Assembly: GCA_020048295.1 (NCBI GenBank)
Contig: JAIFMT010000053.1
Coordinates: 1 to 5,085, forward strand
DNA length: 5,085 bases
Direction: 5' to 3'
Source: Rhodoferax sp.
GTDB lineage: Bacteria; Pseudomonadota; Gammaproteobacteria; Burkholderiales; Burkholderiaceae
Numbering within the stretch: position 1 is the first letter of the stretch; the number at the start of each line of letters is the position of its first letter. A model generated the notes under the pieces. It did no database searches and was not told where the DNA came from. It saw nothing but the letters and a program-made list of their open reading frames with translations. The translations under genes and the position numbers were made by a program. Shown piece by piece: positions 1 through 5,085 of this stretch.

Positions 1-122
1 GCTCCATTGCGATTTCGCCGGAAGTGGCGCGCACCAACCCGACCATGTTTGGCCCGGGCATGGCTGGCAGTGTGACCCACCAACAGTCCACCCTTCGCAT
101 CAATTACAACTACAACTTCTGA
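1..122 (+). CDS. C-terminal fragment of an outer-membrane beta-barrel protein (5' end outside window)
   Basis: An open frame enters from the left edge (codons in phase with position 3) and ends at the TGA at 120-122, giving 39 visible residues. The tail alternates polar and aromatic residues and ends RINYNYNF, with a C-terminal phenylalanine. That is the typical last beta-strand of outer-membrane barrel proteins, recognised by the BAM assembly machinery. The visible part has no other domain, so porin, TonB-dependent receptor or a smaller barrel cannot be told apart. It lies convergent to the queF remnant, and a strong stem-loop begins 20 bases after the stop. The reading frame is fairly secure; the barrel assignment rests only on the C-terminal signature. 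Confidence 0.6.
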   Translation, partial: SIAISPEVARTNPTMFGPGMAGSVTHQQSTLRINYNYNF

Positions 123-141
123 CACACCCGCCCAGCACACG

Positions 142-173
142 GCGCCAATAACACCCGTGTTTGTTATTGGCGC
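142..173. terminator. Perfect 12-bp stem-loop, probable transcription terminator
   Basis: GCGCCAATAACA (142-153) pairs perfectly with TGTTATTGGCGC (162-173) around an 8-base loop. It starts 20 bases after the stop of the barrel-protein gene and includes the last codons and TAA stop of the queF remnant on the other strand, so it sits where a shared terminator of two convergent genes would be. Neither side has a clear T-tract, so it is not a textbook intrinsic terminator; it could instead protect the 3' end of the mRNA. The stem itself is certain; the function is inferred. Confidence 0.6.
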
Positions 174-316
174 GAAGTGCGCACATTGGCAGGCAGTGCC
201 TGCGGGTAGCTGGTGCGAAACGGGTTGATGTCAAGCCCGCAACTGCGCGTGTAGCGCGCAGACGCGCCAGCACTTCGGCGACACCGGCAAAGCGGGTGTT
301 GCTGAAGCTACCCAAG
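164..316 (-). pseudogene. queF: queF remnant: 3' end plus an internal piece, joined by an out-of-frame deletion
   Basis: Read on the minus strand, 164-259 encodes a QueF C-terminus: [16 protein letters not shown], then a tail ending VRTSRQ and a TAA stop at 164-166. By hand alignment it matches the end of the intact queF (2861-2956) at 85 of 96 bases without gaps. Bases 259-315 then align without gaps (about 44 of 57) to intact queF 3383-3439, encoding LGSFSNTRF...AEV..RLR, which is QueF residues ~90-108. Everything between (about 427 bp in the intact gene, not a multiple of three) is missing, so the two parts are in different frames. The junction carries GCGCA, present at both breakpoints in the intact gene. 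The N-terminal 90 codons, the catalytic Cys/Asp and the start are absent. Odd residues (SCG where the intact copy has RGG) also point to decay. It cannot make a reductase. Confidence 0.85.
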
Positions 317-505
317 GCAGCCAACCGCCGCACCACCCCAGTGATTGTTCGCACCAAATTAGCACTTTTCCGACCCAAGACCGGGAAAACCCTGATTGAC
401 GCTTGTTTGCCCGAATTTCTACCATCGCTATATAAGTCATCAATGAACTAATTAGTTGCGCTGCTGACTACAACAGTTGTTCACTACCAACTAAGAGACC
501 TCCAA
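317..505 (+). promoter_or_regulatory. Non-coding leader of the Cache-chemoreceptor pair, with candidate promoter and palindrome
   Basis: No intact gene lies between 123 and 505; 317-505 shows no further queF similarity and no credible coding frame. A possible sigma70 promoter is TTGCCC (407-412), 16-bp spacer, TATATA (429-434). Just downstream is a perfect 12-bp palindrome, AACTAATTAGTT (446-457), then ACAAC-A-GTTGT (470-480); the AGTTG/CAACT motif recurs up to 492. This looks like a possible operator or alternative RNA hairpins in the leader. An AAGAGA purine stretch (493-498), 7 bases before ATG 506, is the likely ribosome binding site. I did not recognise a sigma28 (flagellar) promoter. 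The palindrome is certain; promoter and operator roles are tentative. Confidence 0.35.
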
Positions 506-976
506 ATGAAGCGCCTTGACTTTCTCAAATCATTTTTTAGCATTGCCGCCTTGAGCGTGCTCGCCCCGGTGAGTGCCATGGCGGCAGAACAAGGCAGCGC
601 GGCCGAAGCCGAGGCCATGGCGAAAAAAGCGGTGGCATTCATCAAAGCCAATGGCGCAGAAAAGGCCGCACAAGAGTTCACCAATGGCAGTGCCTTCAAA
701 GACCGTGACCTCTACATTGCCTACACCGACCTGAGCGGCACCGTACTTGGACATGGTGGCAACCCCAAGCTGGTTGGCAAAAACCTCACCGGCCTGAAAG
801 ATCCCGATGGCAAACTGTTTTTCCAGATGCTGGTGGACCTGGCCAAAACCAAAGGCAAGGGCTGGTCAGACAGCTACAAGTTCCTGAACCCGGTGTCGAA
901 AAAAATCGAAGACAAGGTGATGTACGTCGAGCGTGTCGATGACAACTGGATTGGTGTTGGCATCTACAAAAAATAG
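506..976 (+). CDS. Secreted single-Cache-domain (sCache_2-like) sensory protein
   Basis: This is a 156-residue protein. Residues 1-27 form a Sec signal peptide: basic MKR start, hydrophobic stretch, and APVSAMAA before the likely cleavage. The rest is one small Cache domain of the sCache_2 type. An amphipathic helix (AMAKKAVAFIKANGAEKA, ~37-54) is followed by a strand with DLYIAYTDLSGTVLGHGGNP (~68-87), then LVGKNL.GLKDPDGK (~89-103), a second helix, the NPVSKKIEDK loop (~128-137) and a final strand ending in WIGVGIYKK. These motifs are characteristic of the ligand-binding Cache domains usually found inside chemoreceptors and histidine kinases. Here the domain stands alone, without a membrane anchor, so it is predicted to be free in the periplasm. 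The chemoreceptor gene starts 98 bp downstream on the same strand, so a co-receptor role is likely but inferred. The ligand is unknown; small carboxylates are common for the family. Confidence 0.85.
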   Translation: MKRLDFLKSFFSIAALSVLAPVSAMAAEQGSAAEAEAMAKKAVAFIKANGAEKAAQEFTNGSAFKDRDLYIAYTDLSGTVLGHGGNPKLVGKNLTGLKDPDGKLFFQMLVDLAKTKGKGWSDSYKFLNPVSKKIEDKVMYVERVDDNWIGVGIYKK

Positions 977-1019
977 CCGCGCCTGCGCTGCCTGCCACGG
1001 CGGACGACCCCTGACTGCC

Positions 1020-1037
1020 TGATATCGCGCCATATCA
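1020..1037. other. Short inverted repeat between the Cache gene and the chemoreceptor gene
   Basis: TGATAT (1020-1025) and ATATCA (1032-1037) form a perfect 6-bp inverted repeat around the loop CGCGCC, 43 bases after the Cache stop and 37 bases before the chemoreceptor ATG. No T-tract follows, so it is a poor terminator candidate. It may be an mRNA hairpin that adjusts expression between the two genes, a protein-binding site, or chance. Confidence 0.25.
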
Positions 1038-1074
1038 AGCCAGTTATACACAACGGTTTGGGAGATTGAGTGTC

Positions 1075-2742
1075 ATGAAAATCGGCCTGCGTCTGGGCAT
1101 TGGGTTTGCCGTTATCTTGATGGCGGCGGCAGCGCTGATAGCTGGCGCACTGTTCAGCGGCAGCGCCAGTCGTGCGGCGCTGTTGGATGCGCTGAACAGC
1201 GCATCGGTACAACAAGCGCTGGCCAACAACATGAACACGGCCTTGCTCAAAAGCGCGGTCGCGGTGCGCAACATGGGCTTGCAAAGCAGTGTCGCTGCCG
1301 TTCAAAAAGACGAGGCCGAGGCCAAGAAGCAGCGCACCGACTACCTGGCGGCAAAAAGCAAGCTGGAAGCATTAGGGCTGGCAGACAACGAAAAGGTGAT
1401 ATTCAAGCGCTTGGGCGACATCGACCAGCAAATGGACACCCATTTCAAAGAAGCGGTTGACCTTGCATCGCAATTCAACGCCGAACAGGCTGCCGCGGTC
1501 ATCACCGGAAAAATTGACCCCCTGCTGATTCAGGCCATGTCCGAACTGGACAGCTTTATTGCACTGCAGCAACAACAGGCCAGTGCCGCCAGCCTGGCTG
1601 CCTCGCAGATGGACAGCAACAACAAAACCACGGTGGGCATCATCAGCGTGATCGGCATCTTGGTGCTGGTGTTTGCCGCTGTCATGTCGTGGCGGCTCAC
1701 GCTGAGCATCACGCGTCCGATGCAAAACGCGCTTGACACCGCCACACGGGTGGCACAGGGTGATTTGGCCAGCAACATCCACGGTGACCAATCCGACAGC
1801 CAAGAGGAAACCGCCCAGTTGCTCAACGGACTGCGCTCGATGCGTGACAGCTTGTCGCAAATTGTGGGCGAGGTGCGTGTCAGCGCCGAGAACATTTCCA
1901 CCGGTGCCAACCAGATTGCCGCCGGCAACGCCGACTTGTCGCAACGCACCGAGGCCCAAGCCAGCAGCCTGGAGCAAACCACCGCATCCATTGAAGAGCT
2001 CAGCGTTGCGGTCAAACAAAATGCCGCAACCGCCAGCCAGGCCAGCCAGATGGCCAGCCATGCCAGTTCCGCGGCGGAGGGCGGTGGCGCAGTGGTGGCG
2101 CAGGTGGTGGACACCATGCACGACATCACGGCAGCCTCGCGCAAGATTGCCGACATCATTCAGGTGATTGACGGTATTGCGTTTCAGACCAATATTTTGG
2201 CGCTCAACGCGGCGGTAGAGGCAGCGCGCGCTGGGGATCAGGGGCGCGGATTTGCGGTGGTGGCCTCTGAAGTGCGCAGTCTGGCGGGACGCTCGGCGGA
2301 GGCGGCCAAGGAAATCAAAAGCCTCATCAGCGTCAGCGTCAGCAAGGTCGAAGCCGGTACGCTGCTGGTCGATCAGGCCGGCGACTCCATGAAAGACATT
2401 GTGATCCAGGTCAAACAGGTGGCAGACCTGATTGCCAACATCAGCGGCTCGGCACAACAACAAACCAGCGACATTGCCCAAATCAACCAGTCAGTAGCCC
2501 AACTTGACAACGTGACGCAACAAAACGCTGCACTGGTCGAACAAGCTGCCGCCGCCGCCGATAGCCTGAATTTGCAGGCATCGCATCTGGTGGAGATGGT
2601 CAGTGTATTCAAGCTCGCCGGCAACGCCAGTGCGCAAACAGGGGCATGGGTAACTCAGCCTCGCCCGGTCCCGGCAGGCAAGCCACCGACAGCACTGGGG
2701 CAGCGCAGCGCTGCCATGCAGTTGACCCACAAGCCAAGTTAG
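1075..2742 (+). CDS. Methyl-accepting chemotaxis protein (Tar/Tsr-like transmembrane chemoreceptor)
   Basis: Starting at ATG 1075, with GGGAGA at 1060-1065 as ribosome binding site, the protein has 555 residues; an in-frame TTG at 1066 would add three but lies against the RBS. Order of parts: TM1 ~7-28, a helical periplasmic region ~29-185 (four-helix-bundle type, no Cache fold seen), TM2 ~186-207, HAMP ~208-262 (SITRPMQ at its start), then the cytoplasmic signalling domain ~263-515. The first methylation helix carries [11 protein letters not shown] (~299-309). The highly conserved hairpin tip is at ~367-400 ([20 protein letters not shown], then [12 protein letters not shown]), which binds CheA and CheW. 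The later helix has [21 protein letters not shown] (478-498). The ~40-residue tail is Pro/Ala-rich and lacks the NWETF-type pentapeptide that tethers CheR/CheB in E. coli Tar and Tsr. It relays ligand or co-receptor binding to the flagellar motor. The preceding gene encodes a free Cache protein that may feed this receptor. Confidence 0.93.
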   Translation: MKIGLRLGIGFAVILMAAAALIAGALFSGSASRAALLDALNSASVQQALANNMNTALLKSAVAVRNMGLQSSVAAVQKDEAEAKKQRTDYLAAKSKLEALGLADNEKVIFKRLGDIDQQMDTHFKEAVDLASQFNAEQAAAVITGKIDPLLIQAMSELDSFIALQQQQASAASLAASQMDSNNKTTVGIISVIGILVLVFAAVMSWRLTLSITRPMQNALDTATRVAQGDLASNIHGDQSDSQEETAQLLNGLRSMRDSLSQIVGEVRVSAENISTGANQIAAGNADLSQRTEAQASSLEQTTASIEELSVAVKQNAATASQASQMASHASSAAEGGGAVVAQVVDTMHDITAASRKIADIIQVIDGIAFQTNILALNAAVEAARAGDQGRGFAVVASEVRSLAGRSAEAAKEIKSLISVSVSKVEAGTLLVDQAGDSMKDIVIQVKQVADLIANISGSAQQQTSDIAQINQSVAQLDNVTQQNAALVEQAAAAADSLNLQASHLVEMVSVFKLAGNASAQTGAWVTQPRPVPAGKPPTALGQRSAAMQLTHKPS

Positions 2743-2797
2743 CACCTGAAAAACTGGCACTGCGACATTCCAGCAAGCGCTGCAAGTTTGCGATTGC

Positions 2798-2851
2798 TAA
2801 CTTATTTGATAGCTGCTAGCGCACAGCTGGTAAGCGCTGGAGGCCTAAAAC
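2798..2851. repeat. REP-like dispersed palindromic repeat, possible bidirectional terminator
   Basis: The stretch starts AACTTATTTGATAGCTGCTA (2798-2817) and continues to AAGCGCTGGAGGCC. It contains imperfect 11-bp arms, GCTGCTAGCGC (2812-2822) and GCGCTGGAGGC (2834-2844), around an 11-base loop; nine positions pair if two G-T and the Watson-Crick pairs are counted, with one clear mismatch. The TTGATAGCTGCTAGCGC...AAGCGCT-GAGGCC pattern is one I recognise as a common intergenic element in Comamonadaceae genomes. It sits between the convergent chemoreceptor and queF stops, a favoured place for such elements and for a terminator. The structure is visible; the family assignment is from memory. 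Confidence 0.55.
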
Positions 2852-2860
2852 ACCCCTATT

Positions 2861-2956
2861 TCACTGGCGTGCCGTGCGCACACTGGCAGGCAGCGCCTGC
2901 GGGTAGCTGGTGCGAAACGGGTTGATGTCAAGCCCACCGCGGCGCGTGTAGCGCGC
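2861..2956. repeat. Right-hand copy of a 96-bp direct repeat (queF 3' end)
   Basis: This stretch is the 3' end of intact queF and matches 164-259 in the same orientation at 85 of 96 positions with no gap. The longest identical run covers the codons for [11 protein letters not shown]. The two copies lie about 2.7 kb apart and bracket the Cache-chemoreceptor pair. The similarity comes from gene homology rather than from a recognisable mobile-element terminus. Confidence 0.8.
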
Positions 2957-3706
2957 ATACACGGCCAGCTTGTGCGGCTGGCAGCGTCGGGTAATGTCCA
3001 TGAACATGCGCTCCACGCAGTCCTCATGAAAACCACTGTGGTTGCGAAAACTGACGATGTAGCGCAACAGCCCGGCTTGGTCAATTTGTGGGCCAAAGTA
3101 GCTGATCTGCACGCTGCCCCAGTCGGGCTGACCGGTCAGCGGACAGTTGCTCTTGAGCAAATTGCTGGTCAGCACCTCGGACACCGGGGCCTCGTCGGTG
3201 GCGGAAGTCAGCAGCTCGGGTGCCGGGGTGTAGTGGTCGCAATCGAGGTCCAGCCGGTCCATACTCAGGCCATCAAGCTCATACAGCGGCTCGCGGTCAA
3301 ACAGGTCAGAACTGATCAGCTTGACACCGACGGCCGACTGCACTGCAGCACCACGCCAGGCAGCTTCGGTCAGGTCCGTGCGCAGGCGTTGCTGCACCTC
3401 GGCGGCATCGGTAAACCGGGTATTGCTGAAACTGCCCAAATACAGTTTGAGCGACTTGCTCTCGATCAGGTTGGTCGACTCGCACGGCACGGTGATGTAT
3501 GCCAATGCCACCTGGGGCTTACCCCGTGCATTGAGCCAGCTCAGCTCAAAAGCCGTCCACAGGTCAGCGCCCAAAAAAGGCAGCGTCGTGCCCAGCCCCA
3601 GCTTCTCGCGCTGCGCGGCGCGGGCGATCGGGAACAGCAGGTTGGCATCGTACTGACAGACAAACGGGCTCGCTTGCGCCAGAGAGGAAGGCATGGTTAA
3701 ATTCAT
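2861..3706 (-). CDS. queF: NADPH-dependent 7-cyano-7-deazaguanine (preQ0) reductase
   Basis: QueF reduces preQ0 to preQ1 with NADPH in the cytoplasm; preQ1 then goes into tRNA for queuosine. The 281-residue protein matches the long, two-domain (E. coli-like, 282 aa) form. The N-terminal half has the QueF motif ESKSLKLY (82-89) followed by LGSFSNTRF. The C-terminal half has the catalytic cysteine and proton-donor aspartate in [11 protein letters not shown] (Cys188, Asp195) and the substrate-binding HE in GFHEDC (227-228). It ends with the family's [11 protein letters not shown]. All key residues are present, so it should be active. The ATG at 3706 has no good Shine-Dalgarno; the ATG at 3694 (MPSSLAQ) is an equally possible start. 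It lies 70 bp behind yaaA on the same strand and may be read from that promoter. No preQ1 riboswitch is apparent upstream. A decayed second queF lies at 164-316. Confidence 0.95.
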   Translation of the reverse strand: MNLTMPSSLAQASPFVCQYDANLLFPIARAAQREKLGLGTTLPFLGADLWTAFELSWLNARGKPQVALAYITVPCESTNLIESKSLKLYLGSFSNTRFTDAAEVQQRLRTDLTEAAWRGAAVQSAVGVKLISSDLFDREPLYELDGLSMDRLDLDCDHYTPAPELLTSATDEAPVSEVLTSNLLKSNCPLTGQPDWGSVQISYFGPQIDQAGLLRYIVSFRNHSGFHEDCVERMFMDITRRCQPHKLAVYARYTRRGGLDINPFRTSYPQALPASVRTARQ

Positions 3707-3721
3707 TGATACTACTTATTT

Positions 3722-3755
3722 TATAGCTGTATATCTAATCAGAATATGGGCTATA
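3722..3755. other. Imperfect hairpin in the yaaA-queF gap
   Basis: TATAGC (3722-3727) pairs with GCTATA (3750-3755), and ATAT (3731-3734) can pair with ATAT (3744-3747) beyond a small internal loop. The AT-rich element fills much of the 70-bp gap between the yaaA stop and the queF start. It could end or weaken transcription from yaaA, or be a diverged intergenic repeat; ATAGCTG also occurs in the 2798-2851 element. On the minus strand TATAAA (3720-3725) resembles a -10 box, but it is only 14 bases from the queF ATG and has no good -35. Confidence 0.35.
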
Positions 3756-3776
3756 GCATGATTTGTTATATGAAAC

Positions 3777-4553
3777 TCAGGCAGCCAGGCGGCGCCGGAA
3801 CACCAGCCGCAGTGGCTCGGAGGCGGTGGCATCAAAGGCATAACCTTCGGCAGCAAAGGCCTTGAGTTGCTCGGGCAACACCACCTGGTGTGTGGCGGCA
3901 AAGCGCGCCATCAGGCCTCGGGCGCGTTTGGCGTGAAAGCTGATGATCTTGAACTTGCCACCCCTGTCCTCTTCAAACACGCAGTCAATCACGCTGGCCT
4001 TCAGGGCCTGGCGATCAACAGCCTTGAAATATTCTTGCGAAGCCAAATTGATGATGACCGGTGCAACTTCGCTTCTAAGCCGATCGTTGAGGTGCTCAGC
4101 GATTTGACTGCCCCAGAACTCATATAGATTCTTGCCATGCGGGCCAGCCAGTGGGGTACCCATTTCCAGCCGATACGGCTGCATGTAGTCGAGTGGGCGC
4201 AGCACGCCATAGAGGCCACTCAAAATGCATGCGTGCTGCTGAAGCCAACCCAACGCGGCGGCATCCAGGGTTTTCGCATCCAATCCGCCATAGACATCAC
4301 CATTGAAAGCAAGCACCGCCTGCTTGGCATTTTTGGCAGTGAATCTAGGTCGCCATGACTGATAGCGCGCCACGTTAAGACCGCTCAAGGTGTCGCTCAG
4401 GCTCATCAGCGCAGCGACTTCTTGAGGAGATTTTTGCTTCAGGATGTCGATCAGCGCGGCCGCTTGCGGCACAAACTGCGGCTGGGTGTGTGGCACGTCG
4501 CCAGCCGGGGTGTCGTAGTCCAGTGACTTGGCGGGGGACAGCAAGAACAACAT
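3777..4553 (-). CDS. yaaA: Peroxide stress protein YaaA (UPF0246/DUF328 family)
   Basis: The protein has 258 residues, the same length as E. coli YaaA, and aligns in character from the first residue. Family hallmarks in order are MLFLLSPAKSLD at the N-terminus, FNGDVYGGLDA (~84-94), LSGLYGVLRPLD (~111-122), YEFWG (~145-149), INLASQEYFKAVD (~168-180), IISFHAKRARGLMARF (~203-218) and EGYAFD..AS.PLRLVFRR near the end. In E. coli, YaaA belongs to the OxyR regulon and limits damage from hydrogen peroxide by lowering free intracellular iron; the family has also been reported to bind DNA. The ATG at 4553 has a weak GGA 9 bases upstream. The gene is divergent from an AhpC gene, and this neighbour strongly supports a peroxide-defence role. 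It may be co-transcribed with queF downstream. Confidence 0.95.
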   Translation of the reverse strand: MLFLLSPAKSLDYDTPAGDVPHTQPQFVPQAAALIDILKQKSPQEVAALMSLSDTLSGLNVARYQSWRPRFTAKNAKQAVLAFNGDVYGGLDAKTLDAAALGWLQQHACILSGLYGVLRPLDYMQPYRLEMGTPLAGPHGKNLYEFWGSQIAEHLNDRLRSEVAPVIINLASQEYFKAVDRQALKASVIDCVFEEDRGGKFKIISFHAKRARGLMARFAATHQVVLPEQLKAFAAEGYAFDATASEPLRLVFRRRLAA

Positions 4554-4593
4554 GGCAAATTCCGTAAGGGATGGTGATCAATGGCACGGGAGA

Positions 4594-4611
4594 TGTCACA
4601 TTATCGTGACA
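4594..4611. promoter_or_regulatory. TGTCAC-N6-GTGACA palindrome, possible operator over the yaaA promoter
   Basis: TGTCAC (4594-4599) and GTGACA (4606-4611) are perfect inverted arms separated by ATTATC. On the minus strand the spacer reads GATAAT (4605-4600), a 5-of-6 match to a sigma70 -10 box that would put the yaaA start site roughly 40 bases ahead of its ATG. I see no good -35, as expected for a promoter needing an activator. A dimeric regulator bound here would cover the -10. The symmetry does not match the CRP (TGTGA-N6-TCACA) or FNR consensus. The palindrome is certain; its function is inferred. Confidence 0.4.
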
Positions 4612-4664
4612 GCGGCCATAAAGAATGGCTATCAATAGCTTAACAACAATGCATCATGAAAGCG

Positions 4665-4679
4665 ATAGTACCGGGCTAT
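4665..4679 (+). promoter_or_regulatory. ATAG-N7-CTAT motif, candidate OxyR/LysR-type binding half
   Basis: ATAG (4665-4668), 7 bases, CTAT (4676-4679) exactly matches one dimer half of the OxyR consensus (ATAG-N7-CTAT-N7-ATAG-N7-CTAT). The adjoining upstream quarter is weak (TCAT at 4654-4657) and the outermost one is absent. A second near match, ATAA-N7-CTAT, lies at 4618-4632. Both lie between two peroxide-defence genes, where OxyR control is expected. The perfect half overlaps the proposed ahpC -10, which is unusual for an activating site. Suggestive, not proven. Confidence 0.4.
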
Positions 4680-4682
4680 GAT
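4677..4682 (+). promoter_or_regulatory. Candidate -10 box of ahpC
   Basis: TATGAT is a 5-of-6 match to TATAAT and would give a leader of about 60 bases before the ATG at 4751. At 16-18 bp upstream there is no recognisable TTGACA, which fits an activator-dependent promoter such as those of the OxyR regulon. Confidence 0.35.
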
Positions 4683-4738
4683 TCAGCCCATCGGTGAAGT
4701 TCACAACGTAACCGACCTTTTCCTCAACCCGCAACCCC

Positions 4739-4743
4739 AGGAG
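4739..4743 (+). promoter_or_regulatory. Strong ribosome binding site of ahpC
   Basis: AGGAG is placed 7 bases before ATG 4751, an ideal spacing that fixes the start of the peroxiredoxin. Confidence 0.8.
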
Positions 4744-4750
4744 TTTTTCC

Positions 4751-5085
4751 ATGTTATTGATCAATACACAAGTTTTGCCTTTCAAAGCCACCGCCTACCA
4801 GGCTGGCAAGTTTTTTGATGTGACCGAACAGTCCCTGATGGGCAAATGGTCGGTGGTGGTGTTCTACCCGGCTGACTTCACCTTTGTCTGCCCGACCGAA
4901 CTTGAAGACCTGGCCGACCTGTACCCCGAATTCTCCAAACTCGGCGTTGAAATCTACGGCGTATCGACCGACACCCATTTCTCGCACAAGGCCTGGGCTG
5001 ACACATCGCCGGCGATCAAGAAGGTGCAGTACCCGCTGATTGGCGACCCCACCGGCCGCATGACACGCAACTTTGACGTGATGAT
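4751..5085 (+). CDS. ahpC: AhpC-type 2-Cys peroxiredoxin (alkyl hydroperoxide reductase C), 3' end outside window
   Basis: An ATG start with a strong RBS opens a frame that runs to the right edge, giving 111 codons of a family usually about 187 residues long. The N-terminus is AhpC-like ([14 protein letters not shown], 3-16). The peroxidatic site [13 protein letters not shown] (38-50) contains the PxxxTxxC motif with Pro40, Thr44 and Cys47. [14 protein letters not shown] (69-82) and PLIGDPTG (95-102) follow, as in E. coli AhpC. The resolving cysteine and C-terminal YF region lie beyond the window. The enzyme reduces hydrogen peroxide and organic hydroperoxides in the cytoplasm, with electrons from AhpF or another disulfide reductase; whether ahpF follows cannot be seen. 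The gene is divergent from yaaA and shares a 197-bp control region with it. Confidence 0.95.
   Translation, partial: MLLINTQVLPFKATAYQAGKFFDVTEQSLMGKWSVVVFYPADFTFVCPTELEDLADLYPEFSKLGVEIYGVSTDTHFSHKAWADTSPAIKKVQYPLIGDPTGRMTRNFDVM

Noticed and set aside
100..378. 92-codon minus-strand open frame over the queF remnant, possibly a new small protein
   Set aside because: It is an accidental fusion: QueF residues (LGSFSNTRF...) run into an out-of-frame reading of the queF 3' end across the deletion. The intact queF shows the same out-of-frame peptide as a shadow.
161..451. 96-codon plus-strand open frame beyond the barrel-protein gene
   Set aside because: It runs antisense through the queF remnant, is Arg/Ala-rich without motifs, and has no good RBS; the queF alignment explains the sequence.
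1066..1074. TTG start three codons upstream of the chemoreceptor ATG
   Set aside because: It directly abuts the GGGAGA ribosome binding site, leaving no spacing; ATG 1075 has suitable spacing.
1372..2481. Long 369-codon minus-strand open frame opposite the chemoreceptor
   Set aside because: It is a shadow of the chemoreceptor gene: the composition is low-complexity His/Arg/Gly/Leu-rich, there are no recognisable motifs, and the plus strand has an unmistakable MCP.
2972..3700. 242-codon plus-strand open frame opposite queF
   Set aside because: It is antisense to an intact queF with all catalytic residues, and has no family motif or RBS.
3707..3776. preQ1 riboswitch ahead of queF
   Set aside because: I found no C-rich loop/A-rich tail pattern of a preQ1 aptamer in the gap; it is AT-rich with a simple imperfect hairpin.
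4618..4679. A complete four-part OxyR site
   Set aside because: The two ATAG/CTAT pairs start 47 bp apart and do not fall into the 7-base spacing, and the quarter sites next to the perfect half are poor; only a candidate half site is reported.
1..5085. CRISPR arrays, tRNA/rRNA genes, insertion sequences
   Set aside because: No regularly spaced repeats, no cloverleaf-like segments and no transposase frames or terminal inverted repeats were seen on either strand.

Overview
The window is about 5.1 kb of moderately GC-rich chromosomal DNA. It most resembles a betaproteobacterium of the Comamonadaceae (Rhodoferax/Polaromonas/Acidovorax type). This rests on the style of the encoded proteins (long two-domain QueF, 258-residue YaaA, AhpC, Tar-like chemoreceptor) and on a REP-like element of the 'TTGATAGCTGCTAGCGC' kind that I associate with that family. 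The genus is inferred; no rRNA or other marker is present.

Layout from left to right. (1) 1-122: the last codons of an outer-membrane beta-barrel-type protein (+ strand, cut by the window edge), followed by a perfect 12-bp stem-loop. (2) 164-316: a broken queF remnant on the minus strand. It keeps the last ~31 codons and an internal ~19-codon piece, joined across a ~427-bp deletion at a GCGCA microhomology. (3) 317-505: non-coding, with a possible sigma70 promoter and a 12-bp palindrome. (4) 506-976 and 1075-2742 (+): a small secreted single-Cache-domain protein, then a full-length methyl-accepting chemotaxis protein, probably a co-expressed sensory pair. (5) 2743-2860: a convergent intergenic gap with a dispersed palindromic repeat. 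(6) 2861-3706 (-): intact queF, the last step of preQ1 synthesis in the queuosine tRNA-modification pathway. (7) 3777-4553 (-): yaaA, a peroxide-stress protein. (8) 4554-4750: a divergent regulatory region. (9) 4751-5085 (+): the first 111 codons of an AhpC-type peroxiredoxin, cut by the window edge.

There are three functional themes. The Cache protein and the chemoreceptor look like a ligand-sensing/chemotaxis unit. yaaA and ahpC form a divergent pair of hydrogen-peroxide defence genes; the shared region holds an ATAG-N7-CTAT motif (OxyR-like) and a TGTCAC-N6-GTGACA palindrome. queF lies behind yaaA on the same strand with a 70-bp gap.

The most notable point is genomic. The chemotaxis pair sits between two same-oriented queF 3' ends, one intact and one decayed, about 2.7 kb apart. 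This suggests that the module, or a second queF, arrived by recombination at queF. I saw no CRISPR array, tRNA, rRNA, IS element or clearly new multi-gene system.
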